NCBI RefSeq assembly: GCF_963576675.1
Contig: NC_088911.1
Coordinates: 92,595,256 to 92,659,255 of the forward strand
Direction: 5' to 3'
DNA: 64,000 nucleotides
Source of the DNA: Euphorbia lathyris
Taxonomy: Eukaryota > Streptophyta > Magnoliopsida > Malpighiales > Euphorbiaceae
The stretch's first letter is position 1, and each line of letters opens with the position of its first letter. The notes under the pieces were generated by a model that did not search any database, had not been told where the DNA came from, and saw only the letters and a program-made list of their open reading frames with translations. Positions 10,380 to 21,821 of this stretch are shown one piece after another. A program made the position numbers and the translations under genes.

Positions 10380-11274
10380 TAGGTTTTATCCTTTCCATCT
10401 TTAACTCATTTTCGTTATTATTATTATGTCTTGTTACCTTGGTACAATATTTAAAATTATGTTTGGTACAATTATCTTTATTATTATGTTTTGAATGTTA
10501 TCGTCCTATATTTTTCATTTCTAATTCGTATGGTTTATTTCGTACTATTTTTTCGTGTTTTATCGCTTTTTGCACCAATGAGGACATGGTCCAAATTAAG
10601 TGTGGGAGGAGGTATTTCATATTCATTTTATTTTTTAAGTACGAATGAATGCAACGAACAAGAATGAATGCTATTTATTTTGCATATTGTTATTCACTTT
10701 TAAGTAAAGAATATTATGCAACATTTTTCAAAAAAAAAAAAACAAATGCAACATTTTTATATAAAGTGCAACACTTTTCAAAAATAATAGCAATTTTTCA
10801 TAAACATATAATTTTTGTTAAAGTATATATTTCATATGTTTCAAATAAATTCTACTTTTCAAAATAATGTTAAACATATTTTAAGGTTATCTTTATTGAT
10901 AGAAATAATATTTCTATACGGGCAATATTTTTACAAATCTCTGATACGATTTTATCAAAAAAACGTCTCGAGTGAATGTATATAAGTAAAATTTCTTTAG
11001 TTTCAAATCTCTATTTTATATCATGAATTCATGATAAATATAAATCTTATTTTCAATTTTCAATTAGGTTTATAGGCATAAATCAAACTAACAACTTTAG
11101 CTTTTTAACTCGATATGATTTTCGTCTTACATTTAAATCCAATTGAAGTTTTTAAGGAAACTTTAGCCATAATACATGTTGAATTTCAAGTCAATATAGG
11201 ATGAATGTGCTATTTTTCTTTCCCAATTTTATTTTCATGTTAATTAAATCAAGTAGTCGTATTCTTAACTTTTG

Positions 11275-11553
11275 GCCACGATTGAGACCAACCTTATCAC
11301 AATCGAGGTATGAAAGAGAAGAACATTAAGTACCGTTTACTTTTGGCCACGATTGCGATCACCCTTATCACGGTCGAGGTATGAAAGGAACGTTAAAAAA
11401 ATTAAAGCAAAAATTAAACGTGTTTAAAGTTTTAAGTAACGATTGAGTCCACCCATGGCATGGTCGGTACCTCTTAAACGAACACGAAAGCAAATTAATG
11501 CGTATAAAGTTACGATCGAGACCACCCATATCTTGGGCGTAACTAAGCAAATA
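11275..11553 (+). repeat. Four degenerate hairpin repeats before the Athila-1 3' LTR
   Basis: Copies near 11275, 11345, 11433 and 11508 share the frame (A)CGATTGmGAyCAmCCwTAT followed by a complementary CAATCG/CGGTCG or GGTCGGTACC arm. The first two are clearly related over about 45 bp; the last two are weaker. Spacing is 70-90 bp. Confidence 0.6.
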
Positions 11554-11883
11554 TATTAAACCTAAGTCCTTAAATCTATATTTGTAATAGTTTAGGTTTG
11601 GGAAAGGAAATTTTGTGCTTAGAAATGCCTTGAGACGAAAGATTCGGAAACATGCGTGCTTACAACGTCCCGAATACTTCAATATAAAAATTGAAATACA
11701 AGACGAGTAATATATCTCTTTTACACTAGCTAGTTTGATGCTTTGCGTATAAATTTGCCATGGAAAGTTTATCTTTTGGTTTAACTAATTCAAAGAGGAA
11801 TATATGGATATATGTTCTATTTTATAAAGAGATTGATTAAAGGATAAATTCAGTGAAATTTTGCTCGGGACTAGCAAAAGCTT

Positions 11884-11896
11884 AAGTGTGGGAGTT
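11884..11896 (+). other. Polypurine tract of Athila-1
   Basis: AAGTGTGGGAGTT directly abuts the TG of the 3' LTR, the expected position of the plus-strand primer. Confidence 0.85.
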
Positions 11897-13403
11897 TGTT
11901 AAGCCCAAAATATACCTAAAATATCATATATAAATACGTTAAATTTACATTAAAATCGTGCTAATTATATTCATTTGGAATACTTTTACGTCTTTATTTA
12001 CTTCTTTGATGCAAGGTACTTAATTATTTGGTTAAATCCAAATAGGAGCGAAAACGGAGCAAAAATGGAGGAAAAACCTAAAAAACGTACCGAGAACGCA
12101 TAACGGCCAGAAGAACGCTCAAGAAGGACGAAAAGCAGTCGAGAGACAGGAAAAATTCTCTCTGTCGCGACTGAGATTTTGAGAATCTCAGTCGCGACCT
12201 ACGGAAGCCAGCTCGGGAGAAAAACGAAGTTTTCACTCGTCCCTATACCCCCTGTCGCGATTGAGATTTTCAGAATCTCAGTCGCGACAGCGAGCCATTC
12301 TGCACACAAAACACATGTTTTAAATCGGAAAAACGCGTCTGTTCGTTCGGATAAAAGCAACCGCTCACCAGCGGACATGACCCATCATTTACAACCCTTC
12401 AACAACTATAAATAAGTGATCCATTTCAGAAAACAAGGTTGGAAAAAAGTTAGAGAAATTAGAGAAGAAAGTTATTATGTCGAGTTTCTGATTCAGAAAA
12501 GAATCAGAAAGTTAGATTTCATTTCTGTGTAAACAATCGTGCTGTACACGAATTGTTATTAGATTAGTTATAAAAACAGTATTAGTTTAGTTTTCATTCT
12601 GGTAGTAGACGAGATCAGTCTCTATTCCGAAGATCCAGCGAGAAGAATTGACGGCTGAAGCGCATGAGGTTTGACGCACCTACGGAGTTTGAGAGAAAGA
12701 TTGACAACCCGGATCTCAAAATTTTCGTTGCAATGCTATCCAAGTTTCTACTTCTCTATTAACTTGTGAAAATTCACATTTCATTAATGATATACTTATT
12801 TATTCAATAAATTCTTACTGTTGTTATTTTGATATTGTTCTGACAAAATGATTTTCAAAATGATAAATCGGTGTTTTTATTAAAACGTTCTATTCCATCT
12901 TATTCATATAAGAACTTTGTTGAACACTTGATAGATTTAGTTTTTATGGATGATATGATCGATGATCGCGGCTTATCAGACATAAAATACTAGTTTGATT
13001 AAGGTAGCAATCTGCTCCGATCCAGAGAGATTTCTACGGTTCAAAGCCATTTAATTGAATAAATCGCTATATTGTTACATGTCCATAATCTTTACAAAGT
13101 TAAAGTTGCTTTCTTTGCTTTATGAAAATAAGTTTTATACCTTCTATTTATTCCAATTACGGAAGTATCTGTCTTGTAATCAAAATTCCAAAACAGAACT
13201 GTTCTCTAAACTCGATATAATCCTTCTATCTAATCCTAATTTACCAAAACCAATTCCATCAATTAAAACGTATTTCTTTTATTAAACCTAAACACGTGAC
13301 TAAACCGAATTAAATAAAGTTTTAGTTAAAAAGCGTTCCCTGTGGGTTCGATATCTTTTATTACTACAAGCGTATACCGTGCACTTGCGGAAATCGCTCA
13401 ACA
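11897..13403 (+). repeat. 3' LTR of Athila-1
   Basis: Same 1507-bp length as the 5' LTR with no net indel. Followed immediately by the ATCGT duplication and then LINE RT sequence. Confidence 0.96.
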
Positions 13404-14954
13404 ATCGTCAGCGAAGAACAAGTGGGAAATAGGAGGGCAAAATCTGTTAATGGACACAGGATGGAGACTCCCCTTATTCACAGCTTCTTGAATTAGGTGA
13501 GCCAGCCTTTCCATTGCTATCACAAAAAGGAAAGGGCTCATAGGATCTCCTTGACAGATACCCCTAGAAGGAGAAAACTCATCAGACATATCTCCATTGA
13601 TCAGAACCTGGAAAACAGGAGAAGACACGCAACCTTCAATCAAACTCCTCCAGTTCTCAGGAATACCAGCTTTACTTAAGCTATCCAAAAGAAAGCTCCA
13701 GTTTAAACGATCATAAGCTTTCTCCAGATCAACCTTGAGAGCCACGATCCCTTTCTTACCCTTCCTCATTTTCATGGAATAGACCATCTCCTCGGCAATT
13801 ACCACATTGTCCATCATTTGCCTACCAGGAACAAAGCTACCTTGATTTTGGCTAATAATCTCAGGAAGGATCCGCCGGATCCTATTCGCCACAATCTTAG
13901 TGATAGCTTTGTATAAAACATTACATAGGCTGATCGGCCTCATTTGTAAAAAGGAGGAGGGCTTTTCAACCTTAGGGATCAGAACCAGGAGGGTTTTATT
14001 CACCAGGCTAATCTCGTTGGAACCGCGGAAGACTCCAAAGATAAAATTATAGACACCTTCCTTCACCGAGTCCCAGTGTTTATGGTAGAAACTAGCAGGG
14101 ATACCATCGATCCCTGGAGCTTTAGTAGCTCCAATACTGGTGAAGGCAAGATCAATTTCTTTTCGGTCGATGGGATGAAAGGCATCAACAATTACCTCCT
14201 CCTCCAGCCTAGGAAAGGTGACCCCAGAGTGGGCTTTGTCCAGATCCACAACTTCCTTTTTAAAGAGGTTTTTATAGAACTCAAGAGCAAGGCGACGAAT
14301 ATCTTCTTCCTCATAAATCCAGTCACCATTAGAATCTTTAATAGCATCGATATGGTTCCTTTGCCTTCTAATAATAGTAGAAAGGTGGAAGAATCTGGTG
14401 TTCCGGTCACCATCCTTAATCCAAGCCTTCCTAGATTTCTGGAACCAAAGGAGCTCTTCTTGTCTAAGGACCGTTTCCAACTCGTTCTGGAGAGATCTAA
14501 GATGACAATTCATACTGTGGTCAAAACGGATCTCCAAACAGCGTTGAATGCCTTCCATCCTCCTTAAGAGTTTATTTTTCCTTCGGATAATATGGCCAAA
14601 GATGTTTTTATTCCATCCCACCACATTTCTTCTAAACTCCTCAGCAGCAAGGAGAACATTAGAATGGGGTTGCCAATTATCCTTAACAAAGTTCCTAAAC
14701 TCAGGATGGGTGTCCCAAGCAACAAGGTACCTAAATGGTCTATTCCCTTTGGGCCGATGACCTTTAACCAGCTTAACGAGGATAGGACTATGGTCCGAGT
14801 GGCGAAAAGGGAGGTTCAGCACGTTTACCTCAGGAAATCTATAGATCGCCGCTACATTCGCATACACTTTATCCAACCAAACAAACACGTTGTTCCTTTT
14901 CCAGGTGAACTTGTGGCCAGCCGCACCAAGGTCCGATAGCCCGCAAAGATCCAT
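13404..14954 (-). pseudogene. LINE-1 ORF2, endonuclease end and reverse transcriptase
   Basis: Continues the endonuclease frame after one in-frame stop (14958-14960). N-terminal blocks GHKFTWKRNN and RHSDHSPILV are the end of an AP-like endonuclease, including the SDH motif. The RT follows: IGATKAPGIDGIPASFY, NKTLLVLIPKVEKP, MRPISLCNVLYK, SQNQGSFVPGRQ, LKVDLEKAYDRLNW and the catalytic HLFFADD at the very end, where the Athila LTR begins. Apart from the stop and the insertion the frame is open. In an intact copy the product would nick target DNA and copy LINE RNA by target-primed reverse transcription. Confidence 0.95.
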
Positions 14955-14957
14955 ATT

Positions 14958-15452
14958 CTACTTATGGTTAAGGCACCGGTTGATATAATGATTGCCCCCC
15001 CCCCCTTTATGATCACTCATCCAGGCAATATCATTAAAGTCACCAGCGACCAACCAAGGATCCATCATATTCGTACTAATAGAGAACAGGATCTCCCAAA
15101 GCCTCTTCCGGTTAGTCAGGATCAGATCGGCATAGACAAAGGACACAAAGAAAGGTTTGTTGCCAGGATAACACACTTTGCTATGAATGAATTGGTTATC
15201 AATAGTAATAATATCAATACTTACATGACCTGGCTTCCAAAAAAGCCAGATCCCCCCTGCTCGACCAATCGCCTCCGACCTGACACACTTCCAATTCTTA
15301 AACTTTTTAACCACCTCATCTGCTTTAGAACCACTAACCTTGGTTTCAAGAAGAGCAAAACAAGAAGGGTTAAATTGCTTAATAAGATCATTAACATGGA
15401 TGCGGGTTGCCTTGCTAGCCGCACCTCTAACATTCCAAACAAAGAAGTCCAT
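14958..15452 (-). pseudogene. LINE-1 ORF2 N-terminus, AP-like endonuclease
   Basis: Starts at ATG 15452, 33 bp after the ORF1 stop and in the same frame as ORF1. Endonuclease motifs are visible: WNVRG (metal-binding Asn), LLETK (catalytic Glu), GIWLFWKP, and VAGDFND (Asp/Asn pair). It ends at a TAG (14960-14958) in the same frame as the RT part, so this is a single nonsense change, not a frameshift. The ten-base G run in the coding sense (about 14996-15005 on the + strand) looked like a slippage site but keeps frame. Confidence 0.93.
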
Positions 15453-15485
15453 CAGAAGGAAGACAACTGATCACAGGCACACACC

Positions 15486-16409
15486 CTAGAGCATGTATTT
15501 ATTCGGGGCTCCTGAGAGCCTAGAAGAGGTGCCAGCCGGCCCTCTTTTATCCCAAGAATCCAAAGAACCAAGGTTCTTTTTAAGGTTAGCCTTAGGTTTC
15601 TTCAAAAGAGACTTATTAACTCCTATAGACTTCCCAATTAGGGGGTCTATAAGGGGATTCAGGACACTAACCTCATTAAGCTTTGCTTTCCCTGTCGAGC
15701 CAGTGATCTGGGATTTCCCCTTGGCATAAGCTTTGGGATCGAAGAGAGGATTAATAGAGTCACCAAGGATGGTAGCTGGCTCAGCAGATTCCAGGCTTGG
15801 CATACTTAACTCCATGTGTTCAGCTGGTAACTCTGAATCCTGACCATCCATAATAGACAGGGCTCCGAATCTAGATCCTGAACCGGAAGCTGAGTCCCTA
15901 CCAACACCACTCTTAGTATCAGGAGGCCTAGCCTTGATCTCAGGAGCAATTTGGAGAGAGGTCATCTCCTTGCTGATGTCTGGAACTTGATTCCGAGAAG
16001 CATAAGCACGTGGCTTCCTTCGGGCTGACCTTTTGGCCAACATCCATGGCCCAAAATTCTTCTCCTCACCTTTTCTACCTTCATCTCTGCCTATGATAGG
16101 CACCACCACCTCCTCGACCACTTTCCTTCTTCTGGGGCAGCCATCATAGGTATGGCCAAACATACCGCATTCATAGCAGATATTGTGAATACCTTCGTAT
16201 TCAATATAAAAGACCTTATTCTGAACGGAGAATTTAGACAGAAGAGGCTTAGCAAGATCAATGTCAATACAAACCCTGGAAAACTTGCCTCTTTCTGCCC
16301 CCATGGTAGTCTTGTCAACGTGGTGAACTTTCCCAACCAGGCCACCAATCTTATTCAGAAATCTTTCATTATAGTATTCAATGGGTAGACCTGGGAATCT
16401 AACCCAAGT
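15486..16409 (-). pseudogene. LINE-1 ORF1 (RNA-binding protein), 5'-truncated
   Basis: The frame runs from 16409 to the stop at 15486-15488; the internal Met at 16304 is not the real start, because residues upstream (WVRFPGLPIEYY, then GGLVGKVHHVD) are typical of the N-terminal DUF4283-like domain of plant LINE ORF1. Then comes the zinc knuckle CYECGMFGHTYDGC (CX2CX4HX4C), followed by a low-complexity Ser/Pro/Lys-rich tail. ORF1 proteins package LINE RNA. The true N-terminus is lost by 5' truncation. Confidence 0.92.
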
Positions 16410-16893
16410 AATATATATATATTTTTATTGATATTATTTTAAGAGGCTAAATAAAACTAAAAATATTAGTTTTCACACTATATTTTCAATTTCGGTTCGA
16501 TCCCGGTTCAACCTCAGTTGAACCTTAAACCTTTAAACCTTTATCTTTACCGGTTCTATGATCGGTCCAGTTTTAACAACCAATGACTGAAACCATTAAA
16601 AACTAAAACATAAGAAAACCAACTTAATATTATTCTTTATGTTAACAAAATGACAAAGTATTAAAAAAAACATCTTTGGTTTTCCCTATTTGCAAGCAAA
16701 TGTATATGGTTTAAAAATTTATCTGTGTTTTTTTACTACAGGAACTTCTTCAACTCCCTCCGTAGTCTTTTTTGAACCCATAAATGATTCGATTACTTAA
16801 AGAACCCCTTGAATTCCATCTTTGACAGGCACTTCACTACTTTTAGCCTGCTCAAGAACACTCTTCATAGGAACACTCTTCACAGGAGCACCC
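16410..16893. other. Intergenic remnant between LINE-1 and the copia element
   Basis: AT-rich. 16488-16580 is rich in GGTTCGAT/CCGGTT words like the MITE remnants at 55560-55820. 16670-16735 resembles the ends of the element at 51396-51921. 16742-16893 matches no family I know; with the copia removed it joins 36587 onward. No gene supported. Confidence 0.5.
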
Positions 16894-19792
16894 TGTTGGT
16901 CCCATGTAATTAGTTCCAAGGGAGGGTTAGGAACTAATGTTACTTTTTTGCTTAATAATGCTGACTTAATCAATTCTATAAATTACTTAACTCAGTTTTG
17001 GTCAGCAAGGCCGAGAGAGATGTAAGACAGCTTTAGTCAGAGGCTGACTAGAACCGTTTTACTTGCGAGTTGGGAATTAACACTTAGGTCAGCTTCCAAC
17101 TCAGCACTCTAATTACTCAGTGTCAGCTTATACAATTTATATCCTGAGTAATTTAAGCAAGCAACACATACATAGATATATTGAGAGAAAGGGTTAGAAA
17201 TTACTCAGCAGATTTGTCCTGGTTCGGCCTCACTGCCTACGTCCAGTCCCCAGAATACTTCCGGGCTTTTTCAATCCAATACTGAGCTCTTTAAAGGTAG
17301 AGCACAACCCGTTTACAAGGCAGTTGAATATGCAAGAGTACCTTCCTCTATTCGTCTACTCAACCCCTACTGAGCGTTATAACCAAACACTCGATTTTCT
17401 CTACCGCTGAGTACTAAAAACCGAGTACTCAGCACCACTCTCTCAATTTTTACAATTGATATAAACTTGTTCTTTCTAGATGAAGAACACTTTAGATGAA
17501 TACAAATTCAATCTAGCTTTTACACAGAGATAGAGATTTGGGGTAAGATTTTCTTTTCTTGTTTGAATGTAAGATTTTCTTTTCTTGTTTGAATGTGCTT
17601 TGTATGTATGCTCTTTTCTTTGTGTACTTCGGCAAAGGATCCAAGTGAAGCACTTGTCCTTTTATAGTGAATTCCTGATGCGGCAATCATTTGAATCTGG
17701 AAGTATCCGTTGAATTCAAACGGCTCCTTGCGTCATTCACTGGTCAGCATAGAGATTTTGCAGGCCAATCCTGTCGTCTGAAATTAGCAAGCGTCAAGCT
17801 TGTCTTCTTTCGCCAGGTTCGTCTTCTAGCGCCAGTTTCGTCTTTTAGCTAACGGCCAGTTGACCCATGCATCTCAAAACTATCTCCGTGCGTGTTGAAA
17901 TACCTTTCCACAAGATTTTGATTTGACAAAATCATCCATGATTAAGAGGCAATTAAATTTAAATGCATTGATTTAATTGTACTAATGTGTTTGTTCAATA
18001 TTGAGTGCAAGAATATATATATAAAGTAAAGACATGACAAAAGTCAGCACAAGCAAAGCTGAGCAAAACGGAAACTCAATGTAAGCGGAGTGGAGTAGAA
18101 CTCAGAAGCAAAACGAAGCTGACTAAAGTTAAAGATTTCTTCAGAAGCGGTTAAACGGAACGGAGCTGACCAAGAAGGAACTCAGCTCAGAAGTTGAACA
18201 TCCAAAGATAAAGCTGAGTGACAGTCAGGACAGCATGAAGGATCCGTTCACTAAAGGACAAAGTCTGCCAATCTTCTGCACCAATAATTGGAACCTCGAA
18301 GACACACAAAAGACTAATTCCAAGAGACATGGGTCATTGGATTATTGGTAAAAGACAACTGGCACAAAAAGACAAGCCAAACGCAAGAAGACAAACCTGA
18401 CGCCTGAAGAAAACAGAGAAAGGGAATGGCGGAACAGTTTGAAGCTGACCAGAAATTGTTCCCCAAAAGAGTTGTTTTGGTGTTAACGGTAACAACAATT
18501 CAAAGGATCCAAATCTGCAATTTCCTTCTATAAAAGGACAATGAAGAACCTTGGATCATCACTGAAGCATCAAGAGAAAAATACAAAGAGAGAAAATCTT
18601 GAAAGCACTCAAATACAAAAAGATCTTACACCAATTTTTCTATTCTCTGTGTAAATGCTAGATTGATTGTTGTGTAATCATCTAAAGTGTTCTTTAGTAT
18701 AAAAAGAACAAGTTTCGTGATCAATAGGAATATTGAGAGTGTTAAGCTGAGTGCCTGGTTGTAAGCATTCAGTGGTAGAGAAATCTAGGTGATGGGTTGT
18801 AGCATTTAGTAGGAGTTGAGTAGACGAATAGAGGAAGGTACTCTTGCATATTCAACTGCCTTGTAATTGGTTTGTGCTCTACCGTTAAAGAGCTCAGTAT
18901 TGGATTCAAAAAGCCCGGAGGACTCTAGGGACTAGACGTAGGCAGAGAGGCCGAACCAGGATAAGTGATACTGAGTAATCTCTGAACTCTCTCTTATATT
19001 GTATGTGTTGTTTGCTATATTTACTCAGCATATAAATTGCCTAAGCTGACCTTGAGTAAATAAGTGGTGCTGAGTTAGAAGCTGACCTCCAAGAGTGTCA
19101 ATTCTTAACTCACAAGAAAACAACTTTAGTCAACATCTGACTAAAGCTGTCTTGAAATATATCTCACCAAGCTGACCAAAAGCTGAGTTAATAAACTCTC
19201 AAAATAACTTTCAGTCAGCTTAATTAAAACGCAAAAAATTTATATTAGTTCCTAACCCCCCCCCTTGGAACTAATTACCAGGGACCAACAGTGCGTAATT
19301 CCAAAGCTTCTGTATTGGTGCAGACAGTTGTCGGATCTTGTCTTTTTGCAAACGGATCATTCGCGCTGTCCTGACGAGCACTCAGCTTGACTTTATTGAC
19401 GTTGCCTTTGTTCTTTGTCTCTGGCGAGGCTGAGTCATATTCTACTCAGCTTCTTCAGTCAGCTTCATCTTCAAGTGTTCTGAAGAAGACTTTCCTTTTA
19501 TGATGCTGAGTTGTGTTCTACTCAGCTTGTGCGGTCAGCTTCGTCTTCAAGCATTTGTTCTGAAGAAGACTTTCCTTTTATGATGTTGAGTTGTGTTCTA
19601 CTCAGCTTGTGCTATGGCTCATGCTGACTTCGTCATGTCTTACTTTTTATTTCTGTACATTTATAATTATACTCAACATTGAACAAACACATTAGTACAA
19701 TTAAATCAATCACATAAATTTAATTGTCTTAATCATGGATTAACTTAAATAATTTTATCAAATCAAAATCATGTTGGAAAGGTGTTTCAACA
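16894..19792 (-). repeat. 3' LTR of Copia-1, interrupted by a solo LTR
   Basis: Matches the 5' LTR at 35124-36581 before 17892 and after 19296. A 26-bp tandem duplication (17543-17568, 17569-17594) is absent from the other LTR. Minus-strand TATA box TATAAAAGGA at 17657-17666. Confidence 0.95.
17893..19290 (+). mobile_element. Solo LTR of a Copia-1 relative, inserted in the Copia-1 3' LTR
   Basis: Starts TGTTGAAATACC and ends GGGACCAACA (1398 bp), with a perfect GTGCG duplication at 17888-17892 and 19291-19295. It lies in the opposite orientation to its host LTR and is clearly diverged from it, but shares the ends, the TATAAAAGGA box (18529-18538) and the GCTGA-rich words. No internal region, so it is the product of LTR-LTR recombination. 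Confidence 0.95.
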
Positions 19793-19806
19793 AACTTCCC
19801 CATTTT
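19793..19806 (-). other. Polypurine tract of Copia-1
   Basis: On the minus strand AAAATGGGGAAGTT abuts the 3' LTR, a typical copia PPT position and sequence. Confidence 0.8.
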
Positions 19807-20439
19807 GATGTTGGCAAAAATATTTAATTGTGGAACTCAGCATTGAGATTCCCCATGATTGAATCACTTTTCATTCTTCTGAATTGTCTCCCCCGTAAGG
19901 GTTGCATCTGTTGACTTAAATTAACTCTAAACCTTCTAAGATTTAATCGAGTAAAAATAAGACATGCCTATACTAACTTAGTTCAATTCTAGACCTTCCA
20001 AGATCTAATTCAGATGAGCCTAGGTCAGCTTTCAGAAGAGTTTAATGCTTGGAACATATAGTCGTTACTCAGTATGGCACATCGGTATCAGAGTTATTGT
20101 ATAGGTATCATATTTATGTGTGCTGAGTATATTTTGCTTTGTATTTTCCTTATGTTCACGAGATTTTTACTTTGTTCAATGTTTAGTTTAAGTATGACAC
20201 ATCAGCATAGAATCATAATAGGTAAGCATCACATATGGATAAGTCAGTTTGGAAAAGAAAGGATGCTTATATAGATAGTCAGCAACAACAAAAATAGAAC
20301 ATGCCAAAAGTTACAAGTCTATGACTATTTTTAATCTATCTCTTTATATTGACTTGAAGTTTGCCTTTGCCTTTGGCAGATCTTGGTTGCTGACTTGGAT
20401 TCCTTGGGTCAGCAGAAGATGGATCAGGCTTCTGTTGAG
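19807..20439 (-). other. Copia-1 noncoding region between accessory ORF and PPT
   Basis: No gene seen. Shares the dense CTCAGC/GCTGAG words of the LTR. Confidence 0.5.
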
Positions 20440-21821
20440 TTATCTCCCTTTGTCTCGGCTGAGTTCCATCAGTGTGTTCTTTCTCCCCCGTTTTGTCAGC
20501 ATCATGATTGGTAGGAGGAAAGAAGATTCCCTGCTGAGCAGCACGAGATAATTTGGATGAGTACTGTTGAAGTTGACTCTACTTTTCCGAAGACCGTTGA
20601 AGACTGCCATGCCATCGGCCATAGTGGAAGTGGGGATCTTAATGTTGGCACTGAGCATACTTAAAAGATACTCTTGAGATTTCCCGATCCAAGTGATAGA
20701 TTCTATTAGTTTGGCATAGGATTGATGAAACATCCTGAGCAGGGTAGTGTCATAATTTTGACGTTGAACGTTGGTATGCCGAACCTGCTTAAAGGTAGAT
20801 TGAGTACACTGCAGAATCTCATTAGCCTTCACGAGGTCAGTGTCCATTTCCTGTTTATTCAGGTTGAGGAGGCGAACAGCTTCACTAATCTGTTCGATGG
20901 AACACTGGGAGGAGGAGAAGATAAGCTCACGAGCTTCGGTCAGCTGGGAGAAGTGTTGAGTTACCTCAGCAGAGGTTGCATATGTTGAGTTCGCAGCTGA
21001 TAAGGTATTGAGTTGACCCTAGATGGAGTTCATATGGTTCACCATCATCAGCTGGAGTTCGGCCAGCTTCACAATTGATTCTTGCTTGGGCTGTTGAGAA
21101 GAAAAAGATGTCATGAAACTCATTAAGTCCTTGAGACCCTTGATTTCAGTTAAAAGTTGAGTGACAGAAGAGAGTTGAGTTGGCTCAACATTAACAGACC
21201 CAACAGCATCGGCATTAGTTTGATGAATATCCTAAAGTAAGGCTTGAACTGAGTCAATGATTCGTCGTCCAGACTCAGTAGCATGCAAGTAAGCATAGGA
21301 TTCATCATTTTGTGGTTCAGAGGCCGGAATATGAGTAGCACCAGAAGGAGGAGGTGTTTGGTGCTGTCCAGAAACAGAGGTGCCAGCGTGGTCAGCGGCT
21401 GGACTTTTATTCAGGTCAGCATGAGGAGCTGACTGGTTATCATTCTACGTTGAAGGATTTGGAAGAGGTGGATCAGCAGAAATATTGACTTTTTCAGGGT
21501 CAGTCTGAAGCTGAGTATTTACAGAAGGTTGGGTAGTTCAGAGCTGACTTGAGCAGGATTTTCCTTTGCTAACTCTTTGTCTTGAGCAACAGGAACTTCG
21601 AGCACTTGCTCAGCAGAAATTGGATCTTCAGGAGCTTTGGGATTGGCTTGTTCCTCAGCTTGAGAAATAGAGGCTTGCTTTTTCTTAAGTTGGTCCGGAG
21701 TAGGCTCAGTGACTGTGGAGAAGAATTGAAACTAGAGTGTGGTGAGGTCAGTGATTGGTTCCCGTAGTGGAGAATCGTCCAGGAGGTCTATGACTGGAGA
21801 TTTCTGAACCTTCCTTTTAAG
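20440..21821 (-). pseudogene. Copia-1 accessory ORF, C-terminal part (degraded)
   Basis: Continues the accessory ORF after the stop at 21822. Coding character is patchy: 21821 to about 21720 stays in frame, then further stops and at least one frame change. From about 21000 to 20440 a frame with helical, Gln/Leu-rich sequence (for example SAEVTQHFSQLTEAREL and MDTDLVKANEILQC) runs to a stop at 20440. It looks like a coiled-coil C-terminus. The intact ORF would span about 3 kb (23435-20440). Confidence 0.65.

Larger units (their letters stand above)
10380..11896 (+). other. Athila-1 3' noncoding region
   Basis: No credible gene. Holds a purine tract AAGTGTGGGAGGAGG (about 10597-10611) resembling the true polypurine tract, a stretch at 10640-10760 with repeated TGCAACATTTTT-like words, and four hairpin-forming repeats (11275-11553). 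Confidence 0.7.
59..13403 (+). mobile_element. Athila-1: near-complete Athila-type Ty3/gypsy LTR retrotransposon
   Basis: The ends are TG...CA LTRs of identical length (1507 bp; 59-1565 and 11897-13403), offset by exactly 11838 bp and flanked by a perfect 5-bp duplication ATCGT (54-58, 13404-13408). Order: LTR, tRNA-Asp-type PBS, gag-pol, two accessory ORFs, long 3' noncoding region, polypurine tract, LTR. By eye I count about 20 substitutions between the LTRs (about 1.3%), mostly transitions, so the insertion is young. Lineage call: tRNA-Asp PBS, DLGAS protease, FMDD reverse transcriptase box and ATHILA-like accessory ORFs. It is inserted in a LINE of opposite orientation. One apparent frameshift in gag is the only break I see in the coding part. 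Confidence 0.97.
13404..16409 (-). mobile_element. LINE-1: 5'-truncated L1-like LINE, split by Athila-1
   Basis: Minus-strand ORF1 with one zinc knuckle, then ORF2 with AP-type endonuclease and reverse transcriptase. The 5' end is truncated inside ORF1: at 16409 the coding homology stops against an (AT)n-rich stretch. The 3' part continues at 58-1 and leaves the window. The Athila insertion lies in the codons for the RT Asp-Asp pair. Confidence 0.93.

Noticed and set aside
14996..15005. Ten-base C run (G in the coding sense) as a frameshift site in LINE ORF2
   Set aside because: The endonuclease and RT pieces are in the same frame; the break is a TAG at 14958-14960.
14964..15470. 168-codon + strand ORF
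   Set aside because: Antisense shadow of the LINE-1 endonuclease, which shows the real motifs on the minus strand.
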